From Nocardia vinacea NBRC 16497 (GTDB lineage Bacteria > Actinomycetota > Actinomycetes > Mycobacteriales > Mycobacteriaceae): DNA of 33,753 bases. This document shows positions 23,862-31,950 of this stretch, piece by piece (positions within the stretch are counted from its first letter, which is position 1; every line of letters starts with the position of its first letter). The notes beneath the pieces are model-generated. The model had not been told where the DNA came from. It made no database searches and saw only the letters and a list, made by a program, of their open reading frames with translations. The stretch is from the NCBI RefSeq assembly GCF_000308835.1, contig NZ_BAGN01000099.1:1-33753 (forward strand). The letters are read 5' to 3'. Both the position numbers and the translations under genes were made by a program.

Positions 23862-24431
23862 TTACTGACCCGGGGCGGGCGCTTTGGCGCGCAGCACCTC
23901 CAAGAATGCGCGCATCCACTGCGGATGGTCCGGCCAGGCGCGACCCGTCACGATATTGCCGTCGACATGGGCTGGACTGTCTTCCCATTGTGCGCCAACG
24001 GCATTCAGGTCCGGCGCCAACGCCGGATAGGCGCTCGACGAACGACCGTTCAGCGCGCCGACGGCAAGGAGAATCAGCGGACCATGGCACAGCGCCGCGA
24101 TCGGTTTGTCCTCGTCTACGAAATGTTTGACGACCCTGCGGCACTCCGCATCGCCGCGCAGATACTCCGGCGCCCGTCCGCCGGGCAGTACCAACGCCGC
24201 GTACCGACTCGGATCGACATCGGCCAGCGCGATATCGGCGGGCCAGGTGTGTCCGGGTTTCTCGGTATAGGTATCGAAACCGTCGACGAAGTCGTGCACG
24301 ACGAACTGCAGCTTCTTGGCGGTGGGGGCGGCCACCTGAACCTCGTACCCCTCCTCGAGCAGCCGCTGGTACGGGTACATGACCTCCAGGTCTTCGGCCG
24401 CGTCTCCGGTGATCAGCAATACGCTTGTCAC
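23862..24431 (-). CDS. DJ-1/PfpI-family protein
   Basis: A 189-residue DJ-1/PfpI protein. It begins SVLLITGDAAEDLEVMYPYQ with Glu14 near the active site, has AALVLPGGRAPEYLR and the nucleophile elbow PIAALCHGPLILLA with Cys115 followed by His116, then the C-terminal GNIVTGRAWPDHPQWMRAFL. Family members act as intracellular proteases, chaperones, deglycases/glyoxalases or hydratases, so the activity cannot be named; TGRAWPDHP is typical of the PfpI branch. ATG with GGAGG about seven bases upstream (GAGGTGATGTG). 60 bases downstream of the amidase gene on the same strand, so it may be co-transcribed with it. Confidence 0.92.
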   Translation of the reverse strand: MTSVLLITGDAAEDLEVMYPYQRLLEEGYEVQVAAPTAKKLQFVVHDFVDGFDTYTEKPGHTWPADIALADVDPSRYAALVLPGGRAPEYLRGDAECRRVVKHFVDEDKPIAALCHGPLILLAVGALNGRSSSAYPALAPDLNAVGAQWEDSPAHVDGNIVTGRAWPDHPQWMRAFLEVLRAKAPAPGQ

Positions 24432-24491
24432 GGCACATCACCTCCGGTGCGAATTTTATCGACAATCGCAGCGGAGACAGGCGCTTTCGGG

Positions 24492-25880
24492 CTACGCGAG
24501 ACGGGGGTGCGGGCGAATCTGTTCGAGTTGGGCGGCGACGGACAGAATGGTGGTCTCGCCATTCGCCGGTCCGACCAGTTGGACCGCCAGCGGGAGCCCA
24601 TCGCTCGCCATGCCCGCGGGTAGTGAGGCGGCGGGATGCCCGGTCACATTCCAGAATCCGGTGAAGGCGACCATGGGGACCGAGGCGAGTTGTGCGCGGA
24701 CGGGGTTCGCATTGTCGAGGACGCCGACCCGCGGCGGACGGTGCGCGATGGTAGGGGTCAGCAGCAGGTCGCATTTGTCGAAAATGCGATCGGCCTTGCG
24801 CGCCAAGGCTTCGCCGCGACGCATGGCCCATTCGACGACCGGCCGACGAGCCCAGGAACCGAGCATCAGGTTTTGGCGAGTACGGCGTTCGAGCCGTTCC
24901 GGATGATCGATGAGCGGGATCTCCGCGCGCACGCCCCCGTAGAACTGCGGATAGAAGGCGGACGTGAAATCGGGATATTCCGGATCGATCTCGATGACCG
25001 TATGGCCCAGTTGGGCAAGGAGTTCGGCGGTGTCGTGCACCGCGCGCACATGTTCGGGAACCGCCTTCGCGAGCACCGTCTGTGATTTCGTGGTGTAGCC
25101 GATGCGCAGGCTGGTCGGTGTGCGCCGGGCGGCCTCCTCGAACGACAACTCCGGATCGGGGGCGTGGAAGCGGTCGGCCGGTGTGGTGCCGCGGATGACG
25201 TCGTAGACGATCGCCGAATCCAGCACGCTCCGGGTGAGCGGGCCGAGGACGCCCAACGCCCACCACAGATGTTCGTTCGGTGCGTTCGGCACCCGTCCGC
25301 GCTGGGGCTTCAGGCCGAAGAGTCCGCAGCAGGCCGCGGGAATCCGGATCGAACCGCCGCCGTCACCGCCGAGTGCGGCGGGCACCAGCCCCGCCGCGAC
25401 CGCCGCGGCGGAACCACCGCTGGAGCCGCCGGTCGAGCGGGTGCTATCCCACGGATTGCGGGTCAGCCCGTAGGTGGTGGATTCGGTATAGGGCCACTGT
25501 CCGAACTCCGGCATGGTGGTCTTGCCGACGATGACCGCACCCGCCGCCCGGAGCCGCCGCACCACCTCGGCATCGGCGACCGCCGGGGTGAGGTTCGCGC
25601 GGGTGCCGAAGGTGGTCGGGACGCCCGCCACGTCGATCTCGTCCTTCACCGCGATCGGGATGCCGTGCAGCGGTCCGCGCGCCGCGGCGTCCTGCTGATC
25701 GCGTTCGATGGCTTCGGCGATGGCTTGCTCGTGCAGGACGCGAGTGAAGGCATTGAGCTCGCCCGCCTGGTCGATCCCATCGAGGGTCGCCTCGATCAGT
25801 TCACGGGCCGTCAGCACCCCTTGATCCAGCAGCTGTCGCTGCTCCCACACACCCGCGGACACGACCTCGCGAAGATCCAT
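24492..25880 (-). CDS. Amidase (amidase-signature family)
   Basis: A 462-residue amidase-signature hydrolase. The catalytic triad is visible: Lys79 in IPIAVKDEID, cis-Ser about 153-154 in STGGSSGGSAA, and nucleophile Ser177 in GDGGGSIRIPAACCG. C-terminal GMASDGLPLAVQLVGPANGE matches the family. The start is ATG at 25880 with GGGAGGAG eight bases upstream; the longer frame from 25910 begins inside that site. Members hydrolyse small aromatic or aliphatic amides or glutamine (GatA-like), but no gatB or gatC is next to it. Substrate unknown. First gene of a possible amidase-DJ-1 transcription unit. Confidence 0.92.
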   Translation of the reverse strand: MDLREVVSAGVWEQRQLLDQGVLTARELIEATLDGIDQAGELNAFTRVLHEQAIAEAIERDQQDAAARGPLHGIPIAVKDEIDVAGVPTTFGTRANLTPAVADAEVVRRLRAAGAVIVGKTTMPEFGQWPYTESTTYGLTRNPWDSTRSTGGSSGGSAAAVAAGLVPAALGGDGGGSIRIPAACCGLFGLKPQRGRVPNAPNEHLWWALGVLGPLTRSVLDSAIVYDVIRGTTPADRFHAPDPELSFEEAARRTPTSLRIGYTTKSQTVLAKAVPEHVRAVHDTAELLAQLGHTVIEIDPEYPDFTSAFYPQFYGGVRAEIPLIDHPERLERRTRQNLMLGSWARRPVVEWAMRRGEALARKADRIFDKCDLLLTPTIAHRPPRVGVLDNANPVRAQLASVPMVAFTGFWNVTGHPAASLPAGMASDGLPLAVQLVGPANGETTILSVAAQLEQIRPHPRLA

Positions 25881-25990
25881 CTCTACCGCTCCTCCCGACC
25901 CACACGCCATGTTGTTTCGCGCGAGCTGCGAGCAGTCGCCAAGCTGGCTTGACCTGTGGAATCAGTCATTGATCCGAGCACCCGACAGTA

Positions 25991-26004
25991 GTTAGTCGAC
26001 TGAC
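25991..26004. promoter_or_regulatory. Palindrome upstream of amidase
   Basis: GTTAGTCGACTGAC, a 14-bp palindrome with one T-G mismatch, about 110 bases upstream of the amidase start. It resembles TetR-type operators. No adjacent TetR gene. Confidence 0.35.
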
Positions 26005-26072
26005 CATTCCGCAATCGATACGGGCCGCACGTGCGCTGGGTTCAATGTTGCAAGTAACAATATTTCTGAACG

Positions 26073-26462
26073 CTACAGCCAGGGCACCCCGGCCCGCAGC
26101 AACACATTGGCATACGGTCGGGCCTCACCGGTGCGCACCACGAACCGGCAGGCCCCGATGCGCTGTTTGAAGTCGTCGTGATCGATCAACTCCGCGTTCA
26201 GACGGCCGCTGAGCAAGGCCGCGGCCTCCGGATTCTGGTCCGCGACGTCGCGGCTGCCCCAGGCGGCTTCGACAGTCACCTCATCGAGAATCAGGTCGAG
26301 GATGGGCTCGAACCGGGGGAATCCGTAGCTGATGCCGAGGTCGATGACCGGCACGCCGACGGGTGTCGGCAGACCGGAGTCGCTGACGGCGAAGAGGTCG
26401 GTATGGCGCAGCGCCGTGAGCGCGGCGAGCAATTCGGCGTGAATGAGTCCGCTGGTGCGCAA
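26073..26462 (-). CDS. rbsD: D-ribose pyranase
   Basis: A 129-residue RbsD-family protein: interconverts the pyranose and furanose forms of ribose so that ribokinase can act. Match to the family: SGLIHAELLAALTALRHTDLFAVSDSGLPTP with the catalytic His in RHTDL, PRFEPILDLILDEVTVEAA, HDDFKQRIGACRFVVRTGEARPYANVLLRAGVPW. Last gene of the rbs operon, 26 bases after rbsK on the same strand. Confidence 0.93.
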   Translation of the reverse strand: MRTSGLIHAELLAALTALRHTDLFAVSDSGLPTPVGVPVIDLGISYGFPRFEPILDLILDEVTVEAAWGSRDVADQNPEAAALLSGRLNAELIDHDDFKQRIGACRFVVRTGEARPYANVLLRAGVPWL

Positions 26463-26488
26463 AGTTCGATTCCTTCTCGAAGAGGGGG

Positions 26489-27433
26489 TCAGACGAGTGG
26501 CTGGGCCACGGGGATGGCCGCGAGCGCCGTGACGATCTGGTCCCCGGTGGGGTAGGAGGCGTGGGTTCCCGGTGTCTGGACGGCGAGCGCACCGGCCGCG
26601 GTGGCGTAGGCCACGGCGCCGCCGAGCGGCATGCCATCGGCGAGTGCGGTGGCCAGCGCGCCGACGAAGGCGTCGCCCGCGCCGGTGGAATCCACCGAAC
26701 TCACCTGTGGCGCAGCCTGATATCCACCCGCGACCGGTGCCGGCACATCGCAGCGGTGCGCCCAGACCGACCCGGCGGCGCCCAAGGTGGCGACGACGGA
26801 CTCCACCCCGCGCAGGCAGAGTGAACGGGCCAGGTGGAATGCCTGTTCGGGGGTCCGCGCGGTGGTCCCGGTCAATGCCGACAGTTCGGATTCGTTGACG
26901 ATCAGCGGGTGGCAGCGACGCAGCAGCTCATCAGGCAGCGCCGTCGCCGGCGCGGCATTGAGAACGAATCGGCGCGCCCGCCGTGCGGCCCATTCGACCA
27001 CATTCGTCGGCACTTCCAATTGTGCGACAACAACTTCCGCCGACCGCAGTAGGTCGGCCTCGGCCATCGTGTCGAGTTCGGGCTCGGGTTCCCAGCGGAA
27101 GTTGGCGCCGGGATCGACCACGATCTGGTTCTCGCCGTCGGCGACGGTGATATAGGCAGTGCCGGTCCGCGCGTCCCGCACCTCACGCAGCGCGCTGAGC
27201 TCGACACCATACTCGCGCAACGATTTCCGCAGTCCGGGATCGGCGTCACGACCGATTCTCGCGATGAATTCGACCCGGCCCCCCGCTCGTGCCGCCGCGA
27301 CGGCCTGATTGGAACCCTTGCCGCCCAGGTTGGTTCGCGAGCGCAGTGCCAGCACGGTTTCGCCGGGCCGTGGCAGCTGTTCCACCTCACAGACGATGTC
27401 CTGGTTGACCGAGCCGAGGACGACAACCGTCAC
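26489..27433 (-). CDS. rbsK: Ribokinase
   Basis: A 314-residue PfkB-family kinase, ATP-dependent phosphorylation of D-ribose to ribose-5-phosphate. It begins VVVLGSVNQDIVCEVEQLPRPGETV, has the first signature LGGKGSNQAVAAARAG (about 33-48) and the second, SVDSTGAGDAFVGALATALA, with the catalytic Asp in GAGDAF, then TAAGALAVQTPGTHASYP. NESELSALTG is typical of ribokinases. It overlaps rbsA by four bases. Confidence 0.94.
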   Translation of the reverse strand: MTVVVLGSVNQDIVCEVEQLPRPGETVLALRSRTNLGGKGSNQAVAAARAGGRVEFIARIGRDADPGLRKSLREYGVELSALREVRDARTGTAYITVADGENQIVVDPGANFRWEPEPELDTMAEADLLRSAEVVVAQLEVPTNVVEWAARRARRFVLNAAPATALPDELLRRCHPLIVNESELSALTGTTARTPEQAFHLARSLCLRGVESVVATLGAAGSVWAHRCDVPAPVAGGYQAAPQVSSVDSTGAGDAFVGALATALADGMPLGGAVAYATAAGALAVQTPGTHASYPTGDQIVTALAAIPVAQPLV

Positions 27434-28200
27434 GACTCGGCTCCGTTCGCGGTGATCTCCAGATTGCCGGGTGCCGCACCGGTGATCAGGGCGACCAGCC
27501 GATCGCCGTCCACCTCATTGATCCTATGCGCCGCAACGGATCTACCGCGCCGCAGCACCACCACGTTGTCACAGATCCGCATTACCTGTGCCAGATCGTG
27601 GCTGATGATCAATACGGTGATCCCGCGCTCGCGCAGGCCGCGCACCAGCTTCTCGACCGCCGCGGTCTCCCGCACGCCGAGCGCGGCGGTCGGCTCGTCC
27701 ATGATCACCATGGATTTGCCCCAGGCCACCGCACGGGCGATGGCGATGCTCTGACGTTGACCGCCGCTCATCCGGCGCACCGTGGTGCGCACCGAGGGCA
27801 CATCGACATCCAGATCGCGCAGGATCTCGCCGCTGCGGGCGATCATCCCCCTGCGGTTGACGATGCCGAGCGGATACACCAACTCGCGGTTGAGAAACAG
27901 GTTCTGCCACACGGCCAGATCGTCGATGAGGGCGAGATCCTGATACACGGTCTCGATGCCCATTTTGCGCGCGTCCTCCGGCGAGCGCAGGCGCACCGGT
28001 TCGCCCTTGAACAGGATCTGTCCGGTATCCGGTGCCTGCACGCCGGTCAGGCAGCGCACCAATGTCGACTTGCCCGCGCCGTTATCGCCGACCAGCGCGG
28101 TCACCTTACCCTCCGGAATTGTCAGCGAAACCCCGGCCAGCGCACGCACCGAGTCGAAGGACTTGGTGAGCTCGCGCGCCTCCAGCAATGGAATCGTCAT
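27430..28200 (-). CDS. rbsA: Ribose-type sugar ABC transporter ATPase, single NBD
   Basis: A 256-residue ATPase with Walker A GDNGAGKST (38-46), ABC signature MSGGQRQ (144-150), Walker B VIMDEP (165-170) and switch His201. Q-loop VYQDLALIDDL is typical of the RbsA/carbohydrate CUT2 family. The usual RbsA is about 500 residues and carries two nucleotide-binding domains; this one has only one and no trace of a second, as in the FrcA-type transporters. Two copies would serve the complex. Ten bases after rbsC and overlapping rbsK by four. Confidence 0.93.
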   Translation of the reverse strand: MTIPLLEARELTKSFDSVRALAGVSLTIPEGKVTALVGDNGAGKSTLVRCLTGVQAPDTGQILFKGEPVRLRSPEDARKMGIETVYQDLALIDDLAVWQNLFLNRELVYPLGIVNRRGMIARSGEILRDLDVDVPSVRTTVRRMSGGQRQSIAIARAVAWGKSMVIMDEPTAALGVRETAAVEKLVRGLRERGITVLIISHDLAQVMRICDNVVVLRRGRSVAAHRINEVDGDRLVALITGAAPGNLEITANGAES

Positions 28201-28210
28201 TGTTCTCGGC

Positions 28211-29179
28211 CTACTTTCGGAAGCGGGCGATCCCGGCGGCCAGCAGCAGCACCGCGCCGACGGCGACCGGCTGGTAGTACTGCGAGATGCCGAGAATGGT
28301 GAACCCGTTGATCAACGAGGTGAACAGCACCGCACCGCAGACGGTGCCGAGCACCGATGCCTTGCCGCCGGACAGTGACGAACCGCCGAGCACCACCGCG
28401 GCGATCGAGCTCAGCAGGTAGGTGGTCTGCAGCGACGGATCCGCGCCGCCGTTGCGGGCGACCAGCATGACACCGGCTATGCCGCACAGCAATCCGGACA
28501 TGGCATAGGCGAACAGCCGGATGCGGTTCACCGAGATACCGGTGTCGCGCGCGGCCTCGAGTCGTCCGCCGGTGGCGAGCAGATGGGTGCCGATGCGGGT
28601 GCGGAAGATGATGCCCGCCACGACCAGTGCGGCGAGCAGTGCCAGCAGCCAGAACCAGCGCACCGGTCCGATGCCGTCGAGTGCGAGCCGTTGCAGGAAG
28701 CGGGAACTCACGGCCTCGGTATTGCCGTGCGTCAGCAGCAGGGTGATGCCGTTGAGCACGCTCAGCATGCCGAGCGTGACGACGAAATCGGTCATATGCA
28801 GTCGGCCGACCAGCACACCGTTGACGACGCCGACCGCCAACCCGCTGAGGATTGCCGCCCCGATGGCGACCGCCATCGGGTAGCCGTGGCTGGCCAGATA
28901 GCCGAGAACGGCTGCCGCCCATGGCAGATTCGCGCCGACCGACAGATCGATGCCGCCGACGGTGATCGCGAACTGCTGACCGAGCGCGAGCACGGTGAGG
29001 ATGGTCGAGGCGACCAGCAGATCACCGATATTGTCCGCCGTCAGGAAGTTCGGGGTGGCGATGAAGAACGCCACCCACAAAACGACCAGGGCGAGCGGTG
29101 CCGCGAATTCGGCGACCTTGGCGAGGATCTCCGTGCGCCCCTCACGCGCGCGGAGTTCTTCGGTTGCCTCTGCGGTCAC
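28211..29179 (-). CDS. rbsC: Ribose-type sugar ABC transporter permease
   Basis: A 322-residue CUT2 family permease with about eight to ten membrane helices. Typical signatures: TPNFLTADNIGDLLVASTILTVLALGQQFAI, ITVGGIDLSVGANLPWAAAV, the EAA-like region ALAALVVAGIIFRTRIGTHLLATGGRLEAARDTGISVNRI (cytoplasmic loop contacting the ATPase) and SLSGGKASVLGTVCGAVLFTSLINGFTILGIS. Start ATG 29179 overlaps the rbsB stop by four bases. Confidence 0.94.
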   Translation of the reverse strand: MTAEATEELRAREGRTEILAKVAEFAAPLALVVLWVAFFIATPNFLTADNIGDLLVASTILTVLALGQQFAITVGGIDLSVGANLPWAAAVLGYLASHGYPMAVAIGAAILSGLAVGVVNGVLVGRLHMTDFVVTLGMLSVLNGITLLLTHGNTEAVSSRFLQRLALDGIGPVRWFWLLALLAALVVAGIIFRTRIGTHLLATGGRLEAARDTGISVNRIRLFAYAMSGLLCGIAGVMLVARNGGADPSLQTTYLLSSIAAVVLGGSSLSGGKASVLGTVCGAVLFTSLINGFTILGISQYYQPVAVGAVLLLAAGIARFRK

Positions 29180-30195
29180 TTGTTCAACAGCCCTTCCACC
29201 GGGTTGTCGAAGGCGACGATCGGACGCGGGAACGCCGCGATCTGCTGGTCGACATTGTCCTTGCCGATGAAGGCGATGGGGGATACCACGCGCTCGGGCA
29301 GCTTCTTGCCCTGGTGCTGGGCCAGGCAGCTCTGCACCGCGAGTTGTCCTTCGGCATAAGGGTATTGGGTCACCGTGCCGGTCAGGGTGCCCGCCTTGAC
29401 GGCGTCGAGGGCGGCCTGGATGCCGTCGACGGAGATCACCTTGATCTGGCCGGTCCGGCCCGCGTTCTTGATCGCCTGTGCCGCGCCGAGGCCCATGGTG
29501 TCGTTGGCGGCGAAGATGCCGGTGATATCCGGATGCGCCTTCAGGATCGCCTCGGTGACCTGCAGGCCCTTGTCCTGTTCGTAGTCGGCGGGCGCCTTCT
29601 GGACGATCTCGAGCTTGCCTGTGACGGCATCGGCGAAGCCCTGATCACGGTTGATGCCGTTCTGTTCGCCCGCGATGCCCTGCAGGATGGCCACCTTGCC
29701 GGTGCCGCCGAGCGCCTCGAGCATCTTCTGCCCGGCGATCCGGCCCGCATCGAGATTGTCCGAACCGATGAAGCTCGCATACGACACCCCGGCCTGCTCG
29801 GAGGCCTTCGCATCGATTTGGGTGTCGAGATCGAGGATCGGAATGTTCTTGCGCGCCACCGGCGTCAGCGGGGTGATCACATTCGTGGCATTGACCGGCA
29901 CCACGCCGAAGCAGTCGTAACCCTGTGCGGCCAGGGTGGAGATCTGAGCGTTCTCACCGTCGGCGTCGGTCTCGGATTGTCCGGCCTGCACCGTGACCTT
30001 TACCCCGAGCTTCTGTCCCTCCGCGAGGGCGCCGTCGCGCAATGCCGCCCAGTAGGGGTTGGTGAAGTTGCGGGTGACGATCGCGATCTTGAAATCGCCG
30101 TCGCTCCCGTCTTGCCCACCGCGACCGCAGGCAGCGGCGGCAAGCGCGCCGATGAGGACAAGCGGCGCCATTGCACGCCTGAATCGAGCATTCAT
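29176..30195 (-). CDS. rbsB: Ribose-type ABC transporter substrate-binding lipoprotein
   Basis: A 339-residue periplasmic-binding lipoprotein: MNARFRRAMAPLVLIGALAAAACG has a lipobox AAAC (Cys23) followed by a Gly/Ser-rich stretch, so it is a membrane-anchored lipoprotein. The rest is a type I binding fold: FKIAIVTRNFTNPYWAALRDGALAEGQKLG, GYDCFGVVPVNATNVITPLT, NIPILDLDTQID, AILQGIAGEQNGINRDQGF, ITGIFAANDTMGLGAAQAI, IKVISVDGIQAALDAVKAGTLTGTVTQYPY. Similar to RbsB/FrcB-type proteins of CUT2 systems. First gene of the operon. The promoter region holds the LacI palindromes. Confidence 0.94.
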   Translation of the reverse strand: MNARFRRAMAPLVLIGALAAAACGRGGQDGSDGDFKIAIVTRNFTNPYWAALRDGALAEGQKLGVKVTVQAGQSETDADGENAQISTLAAQGYDCFGVVPVNATNVITPLTPVARKNIPILDLDTQIDAKASEQAGVSYASFIGSDNLDAGRIAGQKMLEALGGTGKVAILQGIAGEQNGINRDQGFADAVTGKLEIVQKAPADYEQDKGLQVTEAILKAHPDITGIFAANDTMGLGAAQAIKNAGRTGQIKVISVDGIQAALDAVKAGTLTGTVTQYPYAEGQLAVQSCLAQHQGKKLPERVVSPIAFIGKDNVDQQIAAFPRPIVAFDNPVEGLLNK

Positions 30196-30222
30196 CGTGA
30201 GTTCGACCTATCCATCTCAGGT

Positions 30223-30238
30223 ATCAACTCGTGTTGAT
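30223..30238. promoter_or_regulatory. LacI-type operator, left
   Basis: ATCAACTCGTGTTGAT, palindrome with arms ATCAAC/GTTGAT, 28 bases upstream of the rbsB start. It overlaps the right operator by two bases; centres are 14 bases apart. Confidence 0.85.
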
Positions 30239-30252
30239 CAACGCGAGTTGAT
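30237..30252. promoter_or_regulatory. LacI-type operator, right
   Basis: ATCAACGCGAGTTGAT, the same arms ATCAAC/GTTGAT, 84 bases before the lacI-type gene start. With the left operator it forms a 30-base palindrome centred on the dyad GTTGATCAAC. Probably the target of the adjacent LacI regulator for both the rbs operon and itself. Confidence 0.85.
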
Positions 30253-30336
30253 GAGTAGTGTGTGACCCGAGTCACCGGCTGTCAAGTACTTGCGCGGAGT
30301 GCTTGGATGGATGGTCGGAGCAAGGAGAGATTTCGG

Positions 30337-31341
30337 ATGGTAGTCACACGAGCCGACGTGGCGCGGCTGGCCGGCACGTCACCGGCGCTGGTGAGCTACG
30401 TGCTCAATGGCGGACCGCGGCAGGTCGCGCCCGCGACCAAGGCCCGCATCGAGGCCGCCATCGCCGAACTCGGCTACCGGCCCAATATGTCCGCGCGCAG
30501 CCTGCGCATGAACCGCGGACATGCACTCGGCATGGTGATTCCGGACGGTGCGAACCCGTTCTTCGCCGAACTCTCGGCGGTGATCGAGGCAGCCGCCTTC
30601 GCGCGGGGGTACCCGCTGTTCGTCGGCAATGCCGCCGGTGACGAAGAACGCGAACGCGCCTATGTGCGCACCTTCATCGACCGCAGAGTCGAAGGGCTGC
30701 TTGCGATTTCGTCGTCCTGGGAGACCGGCATCGCCGATGCCTGCGAGGAGGCGGGCATGGTGCTGGTGGCACTGGACCGCGTCATCGATCCGGCACGTTG
30801 CGCGCACGTCATGTGCGATTCGGTCGCGGGCGCGGAACAGGCCGTCGCCCATCTCATCGGACACGGTCACCGCGAAATCGCCTGCCTGAGCGGCCCGCAC
30901 GTGTCCACCGCCGAGGACCGCGTCCAGGGCTACCGAAATGCGTTGGCGGCCGCCGGACTCGCCGAAGGACACATCGTGCGAACGGATTTCGGCGGGGCCG
31001 CAGGTTACCGCGCGCTGACCGACCTGATGGCCGACTCACGCCGCCCCACAGCGATTTTCGTGACCAGCGATTTGCAGGCGATGGGTATGCTGCGTGCCGC
31101 CTACGACGCCGGACTGCGCGTACCCGACGACCTCGCGGTGGTCGCCTTCGACGGAATCGAATACGCCCGCTACACCCGCCCGGGCCTGACAACCATGGTC
31201 CAGCCCACCCGTCTCATGGGCGAGACCGCCATCGACCTGCTGCTACAACAGCTCGACGACCACACGCCCCGCCCCGGAGTGGTGAATCTCGAAGCGGTAC
31301 TGCACACCAGAGGTTCGTGCGGCTGCCCCGACGAGTTCTGA
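30337..31341 (+). CDS. LacI-family repressor of the rbs operon
   Basis: A 334-residue LacI/RbsR-like regulator. ATG 30337 has AAGGAG nine bases upstream; the longer frame to 30262 lacks family character. N-terminal HTH: VVTRADVARLAGTSPALVSYVLNGGPRQVAPATKARIEAAIAELGYRPN, hinge helix SARSLRM. The ligand domain resembles ribose-binding proteins: LGMVIPDGANPFFAELSAVIEAAAFARGY, AIFVTSDLQAMGMLRAAYDAGLRVPDDLAVVAFDGIEYARYTRPGLTTM, ending GSCGCP. Divergent from rbsB; likely released from DNA by ribose or a ribose derivative. Confidence 0.93.
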   Translation: MVVTRADVARLAGTSPALVSYVLNGGPRQVAPATKARIEAAIAELGYRPNMSARSLRMNRGHALGMVIPDGANPFFAELSAVIEAAAFARGYPLFVGNAAGDEERERAYVRTFIDRRVEGLLAISSSWETGIADACEEAGMVLVALDRVIDPARCAHVMCDSVAGAEQAVAHLIGHGHREIACLSGPHVSTAEDRVQGYRNALAAAGLAEGHIVRTDFGGAAGYRALTDLMADSRRPTAIFVTSDLQAMGMLRAAYDAGLRVPDDLAVVAFDGIEYARYTRPGLTTMVQPTRLMGETAIDLLLQQLDDHTPRPGVVNLEAVLHTRGSCGCPDEF

Positions 31342-31622
31342 GGCCACGAACGCTACGGCGATTCGATCGGCCGTGGCGAAACTTGCCTGGATCGTGGCCT
31401 TGCCCGCCCGAACAGATCGCCGCACAGTCCTCGCAGCTCACCCGCGCCGCATTCGAGGAGTCGCAGGCCCTGACCTCACGCACAGTTACTGTTTGGCATT
31501 CGGTATCGAGTCGGCAACAGCTCGATGAGGCCAGGCTATGGCACCAGATAATCGACCTAGAGGCAGGCGAATTCGGCGTTTCCGCGCCCACTGGACCGGC
31601 TTTGGCGCTACCCTCCAGCAGC
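31342..31622. other. Intergenic region
   Basis: About 280 bases between the LacI regulator and the small hypothetical gene. I see no gene, no clear terminator and no repeat. Confidence 0.35.
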
Positions 31623-31901
31623 ATGGACGAGATCGAACTGCGACCGCCGGTAGTCTCTTCCCGCCGCCATACCGGCCTCATCCTCGACGTCGATGCGCTG
31701 AGCGTCGATGACCCCACAGCGCCGGTCTACATCCGCTGCACCGATGGCGCCCGGTTCCGGGTTCCGGATCCGCTTTATGAGTGGGCGACAACCCTGATCG
31801 ATACCAACCACCAACACCGCAGCGCGGGCAATCGCTCGATGTTTCCGATCCAGATCGAGTTCGGCACCCTCGAGGGCGGCATGTACGCCGAGTTGCTGTA
31901 G
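31623..31901 (+). CDS. Small hypothetical protein
   Basis: A possible 92-residue protein from ATG 31623: DEIELRPPVVSSRRHTGLILD, then VDALSVDDPTAPVYIRCTDG and later NRSMFPIQIEFGTLEG. It contains no membrane helix and no motif that I recognise. There is no good ribosome-binding site at this ATG; the frame is open upstream for about 270 bases, but that part has poor codon quality. A shadow reading cannot be excluded. The last gene before a convergent membrane-protein gene. Confidence 0.4.
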   Translation: MDEIELRPPVVSSRRHTGLILDVDALSVDDPTAPVYIRCTDGARFRVPDPLYEWATTLIDTNHQHRSAGNRSMFPIQIEFGTLEGGMYAELL

Positions 31902-31950
31902 CCAGATCTCCGGCGCCGGCACTGTTTCATCGTCGCGCTGGCCGTCTGGT

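Noticed and set aside
23752..25266. Minus-strand frame of 504 codons
   Set aside because: Arginine-rich shadow of the DJ-1 and amidase genes in another phase.
26046..26061. Short hairpin ATGTTGCAAGTAACAAT-like sequence after rbsD as terminator
   Set aside because: Arms are only four to five bases and there is no clear T-run, so the signal is too weak.
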